Below are positions 8,740 through 17,416 of a stretch of DNA of 50,525 nt, piece by piece; position 1 is the first letter of the stretch; every line of letters begins with the position of its first letter. The notes under the pieces were generated by a model, which ran no database searches, had not been told where the DNA came from, and saw only the letters and a list, made by a program, of their open reading frames with translations. Origin of the DNA: an uncultured Oscillospiraceae bacterium (GTDB lineage Bacteria; Bacillota; Clostridia; Oscillospirales; Oscillospiraceae); NCBI GenBank assembly GCA_934630495.1, contig CAKTVW010000015.1, positions 1-50,525 on the forward strand. Direction: 5' to 3'. The translations under genes were made by a program, and so were the position numbers.

Positions 8740-9650
8740 AGCCTGATCGGGTGGCCCCGAAAATAGTCGACTGCGGGCATCTGCCTGCCGCCGTCGGCCT
8801 GCAGGCGGGTGATGACCAGCACGCCGTCGCCGCAGGCGATCTCCAGTCCCTGCGCCGTCAGCGCAAGCAGGGTCCCGGCGGGACGGTCGGTCGTGCGCTC
8901 CGAGGGACGCACCTCATAGATCTTGAAGCGTTTGCCCTGAAGCTCGGCAGTGGCGACCGGCCACGGGTCCAGCCCTCTTACCTGATCGATAATGCGGCGG
9001 CGCGTGTTCGACCAGTCGATCGGGCACAGCGCCTTGGTGAGCATCGGCGCGAAGGTCGCTTTTTCATGCTCCTGCGGTGTGCGCGGCGCCGTGCCCGCCT
9101 CGATCGCGCGAAGCGTATCGCACAGCAGGCCCGCGCCGATCTGCGCCAGCCTGTCAAGCAGGCTCTGCGCGTTTTCGTACGGGTCGATGGGCGTCCTGCG
9201 AATCTCAATAATATCGCCCGCGTCCATTTCGGCCGCCATATACATCGCCGTTACGCCCGTTTCCGTCATGCCGTTCAGGATCGCCCACTGCACCGGGCCG
9301 GAGCCGCGAAGCTCCGGCAGAACGCTGGCGTGGATATTCACACAGCCGAGGCGGGGGATATCCAGCACGCGCTGCGGCAGAATTTTTCCGTAGGCGACCA
9401 CGGCGATCACGTCCGGCTTCAGCGCCCGAAGCTCCTCCACGACCGCGTCGTCGCGGAAGGTTGCGGGCTGGTACACGGGCAGGCCCGCCTCCAGCGCCGC
9501 CTTCTTGACGTCGGACATTTCCAGCTTCATGCCGCGGTTCTTCGGCATATCGGGTTTTGTATAGACGCCGACAAGCTCAAAATGTTCCGCGATCAGGCGG
9601 CGCAGGCACGTTGCGGCAATGTCCGGCGTGCCCATAAAGACAACTCTCAT
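8736..9650 (-). CDS. fmt: Methionyl-tRNA formyltransferase
   Basis: The 304-residue enzyme formylates initiator Met-tRNA using 10-formyl-tetrahydrofolate. It opens with MRVVFMGTPD, and the active-site region NIHASVLPELRGSGPVQWA includes the catalytic Asn-His pair; the downstream Asp lies in MDAGDI. The C-terminal OB-like domain is complete. It overlaps def by 4 bases upstream and rsmB by 4 bases downstream. Pairing with def makes sense because formylation and deformylation must both occur. Confidence 0.95.
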   Translation of the reverse strand: MRVVFMGTPDIAATCLRRLIAEHFELVGVYTKPDMPKNRGMKLEMSDVKKAALEAGLPVYQPATFRDDAVVEELRALKPDVIAVVAYGKILPQRVLDIPRLGCVNIHASVLPELRGSGPVQWAILNGMTETGVTAMYMAAEMDAGDIIEIRRTPIDPYENAQSLLDRLAQIGAGLLCDTLRAIEAGTAPRTPQEHEKATFAPMLTKALCPIDWSNTRRRIIDQVRGLDPWPVATAELQGKRFKIYEVRPSERTTDRPAGTLLALTAQGLEIACGDGVLVITRLQADGGRQMPAVDYFRGHPIRL

Positions 9651-10141
9651 GCTTCCTCGTCTCCCGAACCGTGCATTTCCTCGATCTCCTCGTCGGAGAG
9701 CTTGCGGTATGCGATCTCCGTATAGATATGCCCGTCAAGGTGGTCGCATTCATGGCAGATGCACCGCGCGATCAATTCCTCGCCGGTGATCTCAAAAGGA
9801 TTGCCGTCGCGGTCCTGCGCGGTCGCGCGCACGAAGTTCGGCCGCTTGACCATCCAGTATTCGCCGGGGACGCTGAGACAGCCCTCCATTCCGTCCTGCT
9901 CGCCGCTCGTCTCCGCGATCTCGGGGTTGACAAGCTCGACGATCTCCTCGCCGGTGTCGATCACGACGACGCGGCGCAGAATGCCGATCTGCGGCGCGGC
10001 AAGACCGACGCCGTTCGCGTCGACCAGCGTCTGCGCCATATCGTCAAGCAGGTCGTGCAGCTTTTTGTCAAAGGAGGTCACCGGGCGGCAGGTCTTGTGC
10101 AGCGCCGGGTCCTCCACCGTGAGGATCTTTCTCAATGCCAT
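9647..10141 (-). CDS. def: Peptide deformylase
   Basis: The 164-residue metalloenzyme removes the formyl group from nascent N-termini. All three signature motifs are visible: GVGLAAPQ, EGCLS and HECDHLDG, giving the Cys-His-His iron/zinc site and the catalytic Glu region. I start it at ATG 10141 (MALRKIL) with AGGAG upstream; an in-frame extension to 10213 overlaps priA and has no site. The stop overlaps the start of fmt. Confidence 0.95.
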   Translation of the reverse strand: MALRKILTVEDPALHKTCRPVTSFDKKLHDLLDDMAQTLVDANGVGLAAPQIGILRRVVVIDTGEEIVELVNPEIAETSGEQDGMEGCLSVPGEYWMVKRPNFVRATAQDRDGNPFEITGEELIARCICHECDHLDGHIYTEIAYRKLSDEEIEEMHGSGDEEA

Positions 10142-10151
10142 GGTCGTTCTC

Positions 10152-12593
10152 CTATTCGTTGCTGTTGACGTCGGTAAAAACGCCGACGCCGCGATTGTAT
10201 TTATCCTTTGCAAATTCCCGCATCAGATGCGAAAGCAGCAGCCTCAGCTCGCGGGTGTTGCGGCAGCTCAGGGTCAGGCGGCAGCGGTAATTGTAATTAA
10301 CCCGCGCAACCTGTGCGGGTGCCGGACCGAGCAGCTCGACGCGCTGCTCCCGATAACACGGCGCGCGAAGCTGTGCCTCGAGCGCGGCACGGAAACGCTG
10401 TGCCGCCTGCCAGACCTGCTCCTCGACGCGGCCGTAAAAGGTCACGGTCAGCAGGTCGAAAAACGGCGGACAGCCGCGCAGCCGCCGCAGCGGCAGCTCC
10501 TCTTCGTAAAAGGTGTCGTAATCCTGCCGCGCGGCAAGCTCGATCACCCGATTTTTCGGCGTCACGGTCTGGATCAGCGCACGTCCGGCGGCCTTTCCGC
10601 GTCCGGCGCGCCCGATGACCTGCGTAATCATGCCGAAGGTGTTCTCGGCGGCGCGATAGGAGCCGATATACAGCGACATGTCCGCGTCCAGAACGCCTAC
10701 CAGCGTGACGTTTTCAAAATTCAGGCCCTTTGCCACCATCTGCGTCCCCAGCAGCACGGGAATGTGCTCCTTGTCGAAGCGGGCCAGTAGCTTTTCGTGC
10801 GTATTGACCGCCGAAACGGTATCGGCATCCATGCGCAGAACGCCGACGCCGGGCAGAAGCTGCTCAAGCTGCTCCTGCACCTTCTGCGTGCCGAAGCCGA
10901 TCTGCTTCAGATGCCCGCCGCACTCCGGACAGCGGCCGGGCAGCGGCTCGGAATGCCCGCAGTAGTGGCACATGAGCCGTCCGTTTGCGTGGTGGTAGGT
11001 CAGGTTGACCGTGCAGGCGGGGCACATCGGAACATAGCCGCAGTCGACGCACGCGACCATGCGGCTCGTGCCGCGCCGATTGAGAAACAGGATCGACTGC
11101 CGCCCATGCGTCAGATTCTCCCGCAGCGCCAGCAGCAGCGGCTCGCTGACGGCCGTCGCGTTGCCGGCCTTCAGCTCTTCCTTCATGTCCACGATGCCGA
11201 CGGACGGCAGCGCCTTCTGATTGTAGCGATTTTTTAAGGTATATAAGGAATAGACCCCTGTTTTTGCGCGGTACATCGTTTCGATACAGGGCGTCGCCGA
11301 GCCGAGCAGCACCAGCGCTCCGGCCTGTGCGCCCCGGTAGATCGCGACCTCGCGCGCATGGTAACGGGGAGAATTTTCGGATTTATAGGTATGCTCCTGC
11401 TCCTCGTCGAGGATCAGAAGCCCAAGCTCCTGCGTCGGCGCAAATACCGCCGAGCGGGTCCCGAGGATCACGGTCGCCTGACCGTCGCGGATGCGCTTCC
11501 ACGCGTCGTAGCGCTCGGTGATCCGAAGACCGCTGTGCAGCACGGCGACGCGTTCGCCGAAATGCGCGGCGAACAGTGAAAGGAGCTGCGGCGTCAGCGC
11601 GATCTCCGGCACCAGCATCAGCGCGGCCTTCCCGCGGGAAAGACAGTCGAAGATCAGACGGATATAGACCGAGGTCTTGCCGCTGCCCGTCACGCCGTAG
11701 AGCAGCGCGACGCCCGGCTTGTCCCGATGCGCCTGCGCCTGCAAGCCGTCAAAGGCGGCCTGCTGTTCGGCATTGAGCACCAGCGGGCCGGAGAGCACCG
11801 CAGGCGTGACCTGCGGAACGCGCAGACAGGGCTGCTCGACCAGCGTCAGGTAGCCCAGCTTTTCCAGACGGTTCAGCGTTGCGGTCGTCGCGCCGGTGTA
11901 ATAGGCAAGGTCCTTCGCGGCGCATTCGCCCAGCGTGGTCAGCAGCTCCAGCACCGCCGTTTGCAGCGGGGCGGACCGCCGCTTCGAGGCGGCGTACTGC
12001 TGCGCCTCCTCCACCGACACGGCGAGGATCGCGATGCGCTCCGTTTTATCGCGGACGCGGCGCCTGCGGTCGGTGGCCGACACGAGCAGGCCCTTTTTCA
12101 GCAGCTCGTGCAGCGCCTTTTGCAGCGGCTCGTCGTCAAACTGACGCTGCAGCAGCGCAAGCTCCGCCGTGCCGCCGAGATCGGTGATCGTCTGCATCAC
12201 GGCGCGCGCCGTCGGATTTTTCCCGACCGCTTCGCTCCAGTCTTCGTTTACCGCCGTGAAGCGCTCCCGTTCCCGAAACCACACGCCGGCAGGCAGGATC
12301 GCCTTGACCGCGTCGTAAAAGGTGCAGAAGTAGCGCTCGCGCAGGAAGGCGGCCGTGCGCAGCTCCCGCTCCCGCAGCAGCGGCGTCTCGTCCAGCCGCT
12401 CCAAAACGGGCTTGAGCTTGCTCTCGTCGCCCTCCTCCAGCGCCAGAACGACGCCCTCGGTGCGCTTGTTCGAGCGGCCGAAGGGAACGCAGACGCGCAT
12501 TCCCGGAAGCAGCGAAAGACTGTCGGGAACGCGGTAATCATAGGGCTTGTCGATGGCATAGATCGCCGCCGAGACCGCGACCTTCGCGATCAT
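10152..12593 (-). CDS. priA: Primosomal protein N' (PriA replication restart helicase)
   Basis: The 813-residue 3'-5' helicase reloads the replisome at stalled forks. It has the N-terminal 3'-DNA-binding domain, Walker A GVTGSGKTSVY, a DEEQEHTYK Walker B, and a zinc-binding domain with four paired cysteine motifs (CVDCGY, CPAC, CHYCG, CPECGG). Helicase motifs V-VI include QVIGRAGR. Length is normal. It sits between rpoZ and def. Confidence 0.95.
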   Translation of the reverse strand: MIAKVAVSAAIYAIDKPYDYRVPDSLSLLPGMRVCVPFGRSNKRTEGVVLALEEGDESKLKPVLERLDETPLLRERELRTAAFLRERYFCTFYDAVKAILPAGVWFRERERFTAVNEDWSEAVGKNPTARAVMQTITDLGGTAELALLQRQFDDEPLQKALHELLKKGLLVSATDRRRRVRDKTERIAILAVSVEEAQQYAASKRRSAPLQTAVLELLTTLGECAAKDLAYYTGATTATLNRLEKLGYLTLVEQPCLRVPQVTPAVLSGPLVLNAEQQAAFDGLQAQAHRDKPGVALLYGVTGSGKTSVYIRLIFDCLSRGKAALMLVPEIALTPQLLSLFAAHFGERVAVLHSGLRITERYDAWKRIRDGQATVILGTRSAVFAPTQELGLLILDEEQEHTYKSENSPRYHAREVAIYRGAQAGALVLLGSATPCIETMYRAKTGVYSLYTLKNRYNQKALPSVGIVDMKEELKAGNATAVSEPLLLALRENLTHGRQSILFLNRRGTSRMVACVDCGYVPMCPACTVNLTYHHANGRLMCHYCGHSEPLPGRCPECGGHLKQIGFGTQKVQEQLEQLLPGVGVLRMDADTVSAVNTHEKLLARFDKEHIPVLLGTQMVAKGLNFENVTLVGVLDADMSLYIGSYRAAENTFGMITQVIGRAGRGKAAGRALIQTVTPKNRVIELAARQDYDTFYEEELPLRRLRGCPPFFDLLTVTFYGRVEEQVWQAAQRFRAALEAQLRAPCYREQRVELLGPAPAQVARVNYNYRCRLTLSCRNTRELRLLLSHLMREFAKDKYNRGVGVFTDVNSNE

Positions 12594-12601
12594 GCCGTCC
12601 C

Positions 12602-12796
12602 TCAGGCGCGGACGGAGGCGGTCAGCTTGCCCTCGGCGACCTCACGGATCGCCAGCGTGACGGGCTTATCGGGCAGCGGCTCGTGGAACGTCTCGGACTC
12701 GAGCGAGATCTGACGCGCACGGCGTGCGACCACATTCACCATCAGATAGCGGCTGTTGATATTTTTCAGCAGCTCGGACATAGCGGGATACAGCAT
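12602..12796 (-). CDS. rpoZ: DNA-directed RNA polymerase omega subunit
   Basis: The 64-residue protein begins MLYPAMSELLKNINSRYLMV and contains VVARRARQI, the hallmark of the omega subunit, which helps assemble and stabilise the beta' subunit. AAGGAGG lies 8 bases before ATG 12796. It follows gmk by 3 bases and precedes priA, the standard Firmicutes cluster. The short length is usual for clostridial omega. Confidence 0.92.
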   Translation of the reverse strand: MLYPAMSELLKNINSRYLMVNVVARRARQISLESETFHEPLPDKPVTLAIREVAEGKLTASVRA

Positions 12797-12799
12797 GGA

Positions 12800-13396
12800 T
12801 TATTCCTCCTTGAGCGTATTGATGCGATATTGGCTCCTGCACGACTCTGCGGTCAGGATCGCCTCGAACTCCGCTGCGGTGTGCGCAACGGTATCGTTGA
12901 TAAGAACATATTGATAGTTTCTGGCGGTGAGACATTCATCCACCGCGATCTGCAGCCGAAGCTGCGCGACCTCCGGCGGCGTGTCGCCTCTGCCGTTCAG
13001 CCGACGGCCAAGCTCCTCAAAGGACGGCGGCATGATGAAAATTGAAATCGCGTCCGGGCGCATTTTAATGACCTGCAGCGCACCCTTGACATCGATCTCC
13101 AGCACCACGCTGATCCCCTGCGCCAGCGCCTCCTCGACGGGCCTGATCGGCGTGCCGTAATAATTTCCGGCGTAAGACGCGTATTCCAGCAGCTCGCCTC
13201 TGACGATCATCTCCTCAAAGTGCTGCCGACTGACATAGAAATAGTTTTTGCCCTCCACCTCGCCGGGGCGTTTTTCCCTGGTCGTGGCGGAGACGGAGAA
13301 TTGCAGCGCCGGGTTATGGCGCATGACCTCCTTGAGTACGGTGCCCTTTCCGACGCCCGACGGCCCGGAAAGGATCACGATCCTACCCTGCTTCAT
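12800..13396 (-). CDS. gmk: Guanylate kinase
   Basis: The 198-residue enzyme converts GMP to GDP. The P-loop SGPSGVGKGTV, the GMP-binding region (SATTREKRPGEVEGKNYFYVS) and the lid are present. I chose ATG 13396 (MKQGRIVILSG): GAGGAGG is 6-7 bases upstream, while an in-frame ATG two codons earlier touches the Shine-Dalgarno. The first 14 bases overlap the end of remA. Confidence 0.95.
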   Translation of the reverse strand: MKQGRIVILSGPSGVGKGTVLKEVMRHNPALQFSVSATTREKRPGEVEGKNYFYVSRQHFEEMIVRGELLEYASYAGNYYGTPIRPVEEALAQGISVVLEIDVKGALQVIKMRPDAISIFIMPPSFEELGRRLNGRGDTPPEVAQLRLQIAVDECLTARNYQYVLINDTVAHTAAEFEAILTAESCRSQYRINTLKEE

Positions 13397-13661
13397 GCTC
13401 ATCCTCCTCAGAATCGTTTTCGTCCGCCCGATCGTTGACGCGGCGGGCAATGGCCTCCGGCGTGATCGCCGAGAGGATCACATGGTCCGTGTCCATCAGG
13501 ATCACGGCGCGGGTCTTGCGGCCGAAGCTCGCGTCGATCAGCATAGCACGCTCCTTAGCCTCCTGCACCAGACGCTTGACGGGCGCGGAGTCCGGGCTGA
13601 CCACGCTCAGCAGACGCTCCGACGAGATCAGGTTCCCAAAGCCTATATTGATCAGCCGCAT
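13383..13661 (-). CDS. remA: RemA-like extracellular matrix regulator (DUF370)
   Basis: The 92-residue protein starts MRLINIGFGN and carries RLLSVVSPDSAPVKR and the DASFGRKTRAVI segment of the DUF370/RemA family. In Bacillus subtilis RemA is a DNA-binding activator of matrix operons and osmoprotection genes. The C-terminal tail here is acidic (NDSEEDEHE). It lies between yicC (5-base gap) and gmk (14-base overlap), the conserved position. Regulatory targets in this organism are unknown. Confidence 0.88.
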   Translation of the reverse strand: MRLINIGFGNLISSERLLSVVSPDSAPVKRLVQEAKERAMLIDASFGRKTRAVILMDTDHVILSAITPEAIARRVNDRADENDSEEDEHEAG

Positions 13662-13666
13662 CGCCG

Positions 13667-14545
13667 TCACTCGATATTCTGGATCTGTTCGCGGATCTTT
13701 TCCAGCTCCGCTTTGATCTCCACGACGTTCCGCGCCTGCTCAAGATCGTTGCCCTTAGAGCCGATGGTATTGGCCTCGCGGTTCATTTCCTGAAGCAGGA
13801 AGTCCAGCTTTCTTCCGACCGGGCTGCCTGCGGTAAGCAGACTGTCGAGCTGCGCCAGATGACTGCGCAGACGGACCGTCTCTTCGTCGACGGCGATCCG
13901 GTCGGCAAATATCGCCGCCTCGGTGATGATGCGCGACTCGTCGATCGACTTGCTTTCCAGCACCTCGCGGAGCTTTGCCTCCAGCCGCGCGCGGTATTCG
14001 GCCACCGTGACGGGGCTGCGCTGCTCTACGCGCTCGACATAGGACAGGATCGCGGCGGCATGACTGCGAAGATCGGCGGCCAGTGCCGCGCCCTCGGTCT
14101 GCCGCATGGCGTTATAGGCGGCAAGGGCCTCCTGCACGACGGAGACAAGATCGGCGGTGTTCTGCTTTTCGTCCTGCTCGGGCTTTTCAAGGAGGAAGAC
14201 GTCGGTCATGCGCCCGACGGACATGGCGCTCAGGTCGTCGCGCAGACCGTAATCGGCGGCTAAGGTGCGCAGCGCCGTAAGATAGCCCTCCACGATGGGA
14301 CGGTTCAGGCTGATCTTGACCGCGTCCTCCGCGTTCGCGCTGACGGTGACGAAAACGTCGACCTTGCCGCGGGCGACCTGCTCCTTTACCGCCTGCTTGA
14401 CGGCGTCCTCGGCGTAGGAATAGGCTCTCGGGATTTTAACGTTGCAGTCTAAAAAGCGGTTGTTGACGGAACGAAGCTCGACGGTGATCTCGCGTCCGTT
14501 CAGCGTTTTGACGGCGCGGCCGTAGCCGGTCATACTGCGGATCAA
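13667..14545 (-). CDS. yicC: YicC family endoribonuclease
   Basis: The 292-residue protein begins MIRSMTGYGRA and ends with the conserved KGNDLEQARNVVEIKAELEK region (DUF1732). Members are endoribonucleases linked to small-RNA turnover and stationary-phase fitness. The start is a TTG at 14545, supported by AAGGG 8 bases upstream and the conserved MI(R/K)SMTG N-terminus; an ATG at 14533 would remove four residues. First member of the yicC-remA-gmk-rpoZ block. Confidence 0.92.
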   Translation of the reverse strand: MIRSMTGYGRAVKTLNGREITVELRSVNNRFLDCNVKIPRAYSYAEDAVKQAVKEQVARGKVDVFVTVSANAEDAVKISLNRPIVEGYLTALRTLAADYGLRDDLSAMSVGRMTDVFLLEKPEQDEKQNTADLVSVVQEALAAYNAMRQTEGAALAADLRSHAAAILSYVERVEQRSPVTVAEYRARLEAKLREVLESKSIDESRIITEAAIFADRIAVDEETVRLRSHLAQLDSLLTAGSPVGRKLDFLLQEMNREANTIGSKGNDLEQARNVVEIKAELEKIREQIQNIE

Positions 14546-14593
14546 AACAGAATCCCTTCTTTCACGATTATTTGATTCGATCTTAACTGCGGT

Positions 14594-15226
14594 TTAACGG
14601 CAGCTGTTGCAGAGACAATTGAGACACAGCATCGTGCTGCAAAGTCCGCAGCAGTCGTCGCTGTCGGTGTCGCCGTAATTTGTGCGGCGGTATTCGTAAG
14701 CGCCCGGGCCGGCGGTGTTGACCGCCGCGCGGTATTCGGCGTTGTTCGGCTCCATGCGGACGGCGATGCGGAAATTCTGCGCCGCCTCGTCCATCCAGCC
14801 GCGCTTCTGCGCGATCACGCCGCGCAGGTAGTACCATTCGGCGCCGTGCACGGCGATCCCGTCCAGAACGGATTCGGCGCGGTCAAGCTCGTTTGCGCGG
14901 ATCAGGCGGCGGACCTCGGAAAAGTCCGCGCTTCCGCCGTAGCCGCCCGCGTCGGTGCGGCCGCCGCCGGAATACGTGCTGCCGCCGGAATAGGCGCTGC
15001 CGCCGCCGGAATATGTGCTGCCGCCGGAATAGGCGCTGCCGCCGCCCTTCGTCAGCGTGTCATACGCCTCGTTGATCTCCTTCATTTTCTCCTGCGCGAG
15101 ATCGGCCAGAGGATTATTGGCGTAATTATCGGGATGGTACTTGCGCGCAAGCTCACGGTAAGCCTTCTTGATCTCCTCGTCGGATGCGCCGTGCGGCACG
15201 CCCAGTACCTCGTAGGGGTCTTTCAT
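14594..15226 (-). CDS. DnaJ-domain protein with Gly/Ser/Tyr repeats and cysteine-rich tail
   Basis: A 210-residue J-domain protein. Residues 1-60 form the J domain with intact HPD (KYHPDNY), so it can stimulate an Hsp70. A linker at about 65-100 is built from direct repeats of GGS-A/T-YSG. A tetratricopeptide-like helical stretch follows (about 105-170). The last 25 residues contain six cysteines (CCGLCS, CLNCLCNSC) that may bind metal. It overlaps the upstream DUF5685 gene by 4 bases, so the two are coupled. It is not classical DnaJ because the zinc-finger domain is absent. A specialised co-chaperone is likely; the client is unknown. Confidence 0.8.
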   Translation of the reverse strand: MKDPYEVLGVPHGASDEEIKKAYRELARKYHPDNYANNPLADLAQEKMKEINEAYDTLTKGGGSAYSGGSTYSGGGSAYSGGSTYSGGGRTDAGGYGGSADFSEVRRLIRANELDRAESVLDGIAVHGAEWYYLRGVIAQKRGWMDEAAQNFRIAVRMEPNNAEYRAAVNTAGPGAYEYRRTNYGDTDSDDCCGLCSTMLCLNCLCNSCR

Positions 15227-16110
15227 TCAGTCGGTTCCTTTCTTGCAGGGGGAGCGGTGTGCTTCTTTCGTTTGCGGAAGGTGCCGTCGGCGACGCCGTG
15301 CAGCACCGCAGGCAGACCGTAGTAGATGATATTTCGGCGAAGCTCGTCGTTTTCCGACGGCGGAAGCAGCTCCAGCGCGGAGGCCGCCAAACTGATGGAG
15401 GCCTCGGCGGTGTCCAGAAGCGTCTGCTTATCCTCGCTGCGCAGAGCGCCGTTTTCCGGACGGAAGCGGTATTGCAGCGGGTTGTACGCGCCGTGCTTCA
15501 GGTCCTTCGGCAGATCCTCGAGCGCGTCGGCCAGATAGAGATACCGCCCGACATGGTACAAAAGCAGACGCATCGGGCGCCGCTGCTCCTCGCGCGTCAG
15601 CTCGGCGCAGGCGGCAAGCAGTCCGGCGAACGCGTCGGCCGCACGGTCCAGACTTGCGCAGTGCGCGTCCTCCAATGCCTGAAGCCGGGCAAGCCGTTCG
15701 GCAAACGTCCGATCGAGCGCGGGCAGACGCTGCGCCGCTTTTCGGTAGCAGCGGCGATAGAAGCGGAGCGCGAACGCCGCCGCAAGGCGGTGCGTGCCGT
15801 CCCGTCGGGCATCGCACAGCTTCCAATAGGAGAGCAGCACGCTCAGGTCGGCGGCAAGCGCCATCTGCTCGCAGTCGGGCAGACAGGCACGTCTGCAAAA
15901 CGGCCGCGCGGGGCAGCGGCACTTTTCGCTCTGCAGGGCCTTGTCCTGCACCAGCAGGTAGAAAAAGGTCATGTCATAGTTGACCAGAAAGCGCGCGCGG
16001 ACGCCGTAGCGCCGCCGCAGCGCGCCGCAAAGGCCGCAGTACGCCGCCTGATAGCTGTCGCGGGCAGCCGGAGAAAGCTTGTCCCGTCGGGGAAGTACAT
16101 ATCCGAACAT
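15223..16110 (-). CDS. DUF5685 family protein
   Basis: The 295-residue protein begins MFGYVLPRRDKLS and has an early cysteine pair (YCGLCGAL) and a second cysteine cluster (KCRCPARPFCRR...C). The rest is mainly helical, with VGRYLYLADALEDLPKDLKHGAYNPL resembling DUF5685 members found next to J-domain genes in Clostridia. The cysteines suggest metal binding. No signal peptide is seen and function is unknown. Stop and start overlap with the J-domain gene suggests a joint role. Confidence 0.7.
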   Translation of the reverse strand: MFGYVLPRRDKLSPAARDSYQAAYCGLCGALRRRYGVRARFLVNYDMTFFYLLVQDKALQSEKCRCPARPFCRRACLPDCEQMALAADLSVLLSYWKLCDARRDGTHRLAAAFALRFYRRCYRKAAQRLPALDRTFAERLARLQALEDAHCASLDRAADAFAGLLAACAELTREEQRRPMRLLLYHVGRYLYLADALEDLPKDLKHGAYNPLQYRFRPENGALRSEDKQTLLDTAEASISLAASALELLPPSENDELRRNIIYYGLPAVLHGVADGTFRKRKKHTAPPARKEPTE

Positions 16111-16192
16111 GGCAGACCTCAGTCAAAAAGCGTCGATCGGCTTGCGGCCGGGGCGCACGGTATCACGGACGCCGCGCCGCAGCGCGGGCCGC

Positions 16193-17416
16193 TCAGGAAT
16201 CCACGACCTGCACGGTGTACGGCTCGCCGATCACACCGGCCTTGGAGCCTTCCGGCAGGCGGAAGGTCAGTTTCACGGTCTTGGTGGCGGCGTCGTAGTC
16301 GTTTTTCATGTCGGCGGTCACCTGAATATCCTCGACGCTCAGGGCGTTGACGGCGTCGGCTCTTCCGCGCACCGTAATGACCACGCTCTGTTCGCCAAAT
16401 TCCAGATTGGGAACGTCGTTTTTACGCACGATATCGGCACAGTCGATGGTAAACTGCTTGGTCGTCAGGCCGTTAAAGGTCAGCGAAATTTTGACCTCCG
16501 GCTGCGAAGCGCGGTTGCTCACGCCCTCGGGCAGATCGGGCACGACCGTCCATGTCCGCGACTCGGACTCCTTGGACAGATCGATCTCCGCGACCTGCAG
16601 CTTGTCCAGCTTGGCAAGCGCCTCCTCCGAGCCGATGACGCCGATGGTCCTCGGCACGATCGTGCAGGTCACGTCGGAGGCCGTCGCGCCGCCGCCGGCA
16701 ATGAGCTTCGCCGTCAGCTCGATTTCTTTGTAACGGTTCACGGGGACGGTGACCTTGATGCTCGGGACGGACAGCTTCACGTAATCGCTCGGAGTTATTT
16801 CCGCGCCGTCGGCATCGAGCAGGGTGTAGTTGTATTCGGACTCTACGTTTTCCTTGGCATCCTGGATATTGACGAGAACGACCGCCTTCGCGATCCGATT
16901 GACCTCTTCGGCAGGGCCGCTGACGGAAAGACTGTCCACATCCGTGACCGCCATATCCCGAACATAGCCCTCCTGAAGCGTACCCTCGTATTCGACGTCG
17001 ATGGGGATGCCGGTGCGTTCCTTGTACTCGCTGACCTTGACGGTGATCTTATTGGCGCTGGCGCTGACCAGCCGAATGTCGCCCGAAGCGACGCTGGCGG
17101 GCGGGTCGAGCGTCCAGCTCACCTCGTAGCTCCCGGCGGCGCTGATGTTGCTGACGTCCGCAATGGCCTCCAAGGAGCTGCTGTTCAGCTCCTTGAGATC
17201 GGAGCGGCGGCCGGAAATTTCGACGTCGATGAACTGCTCCTCGCCCCCGGTCAGCATCAGCTTATTGCTCTCAAGCAGATTTGTGCCGACGATCCGCACC
17301 CGCACGCCGCGGATATTGGCGGTGTCGTTCGGGTTGACCACGGTAACTGCATAAAACCAAAGGCCGATAGAGACGATCAGCGCCAGTAAAAAGGCAAGAA
17401 TCTTATGCTTTTTCAT
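16193..17416 (-). CDS. cdaR: YbbR-domain protein, CdaA regulator
   Basis: The 407-residue protein has an N-terminal membrane anchor (KILAFLLALIVSIGLWFYAV) and then tandem beta-rich YbbR domains outside the membrane. YbbR/CdaR proteins bind and modulate the diadenylate cyclase CdaA. I start at ATG 17416 (MKKHK) with AAGGAG upstream; it overlaps the end of cdaA by 14 bases, the usual cdaA-cdaR pairing. glmM, often next in other Firmicutes, is not here. Confidence 0.9.
   Translation of the reverse strand: MKKHKILAFLLALIVSIGLWFYAVTVVNPNDTANIRGVRVRIVGTNLLESNKLMLTGGEEQFIDVEISGRRSDLKELNSSSLEAIADVSNISAAGSYEVSWTLDPPASVASGDIRLVSASANKITVKVSEYKERTGIPIDVEYEGTLQEGYVRDMAVTDVDSLSVSGPAEEVNRIAKAVVLVNIQDAKENVESEYNYTLLDADGAEITPSDYVKLSVPSIKVTVPVNRYKEIELTAKLIAGGGATASDVTCTIVPRTIGVIGSEEALAKLDKLQVAEIDLSKESESRTWTVVPDLPEGVSNRASQPEVKISLTFNGLTTKQFTIDCADIVRKNDVPNLEFGEQSVVITVRGRADAVNALSVEDIQVTADMKNDYDAATKTVKLTFRLPEGSKAGVIGEPYTVQVVDS

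Noticed and set aside
4370..8766. Long plus-strand open frames (4370-6475 and 6373-8766)
   Set aside because: They lie opposite prkC, prpC, rlmN and rsmB. They lack ribosome binding sites and have biased composition with no domains; GC-rich antisense frames stay open by chance.
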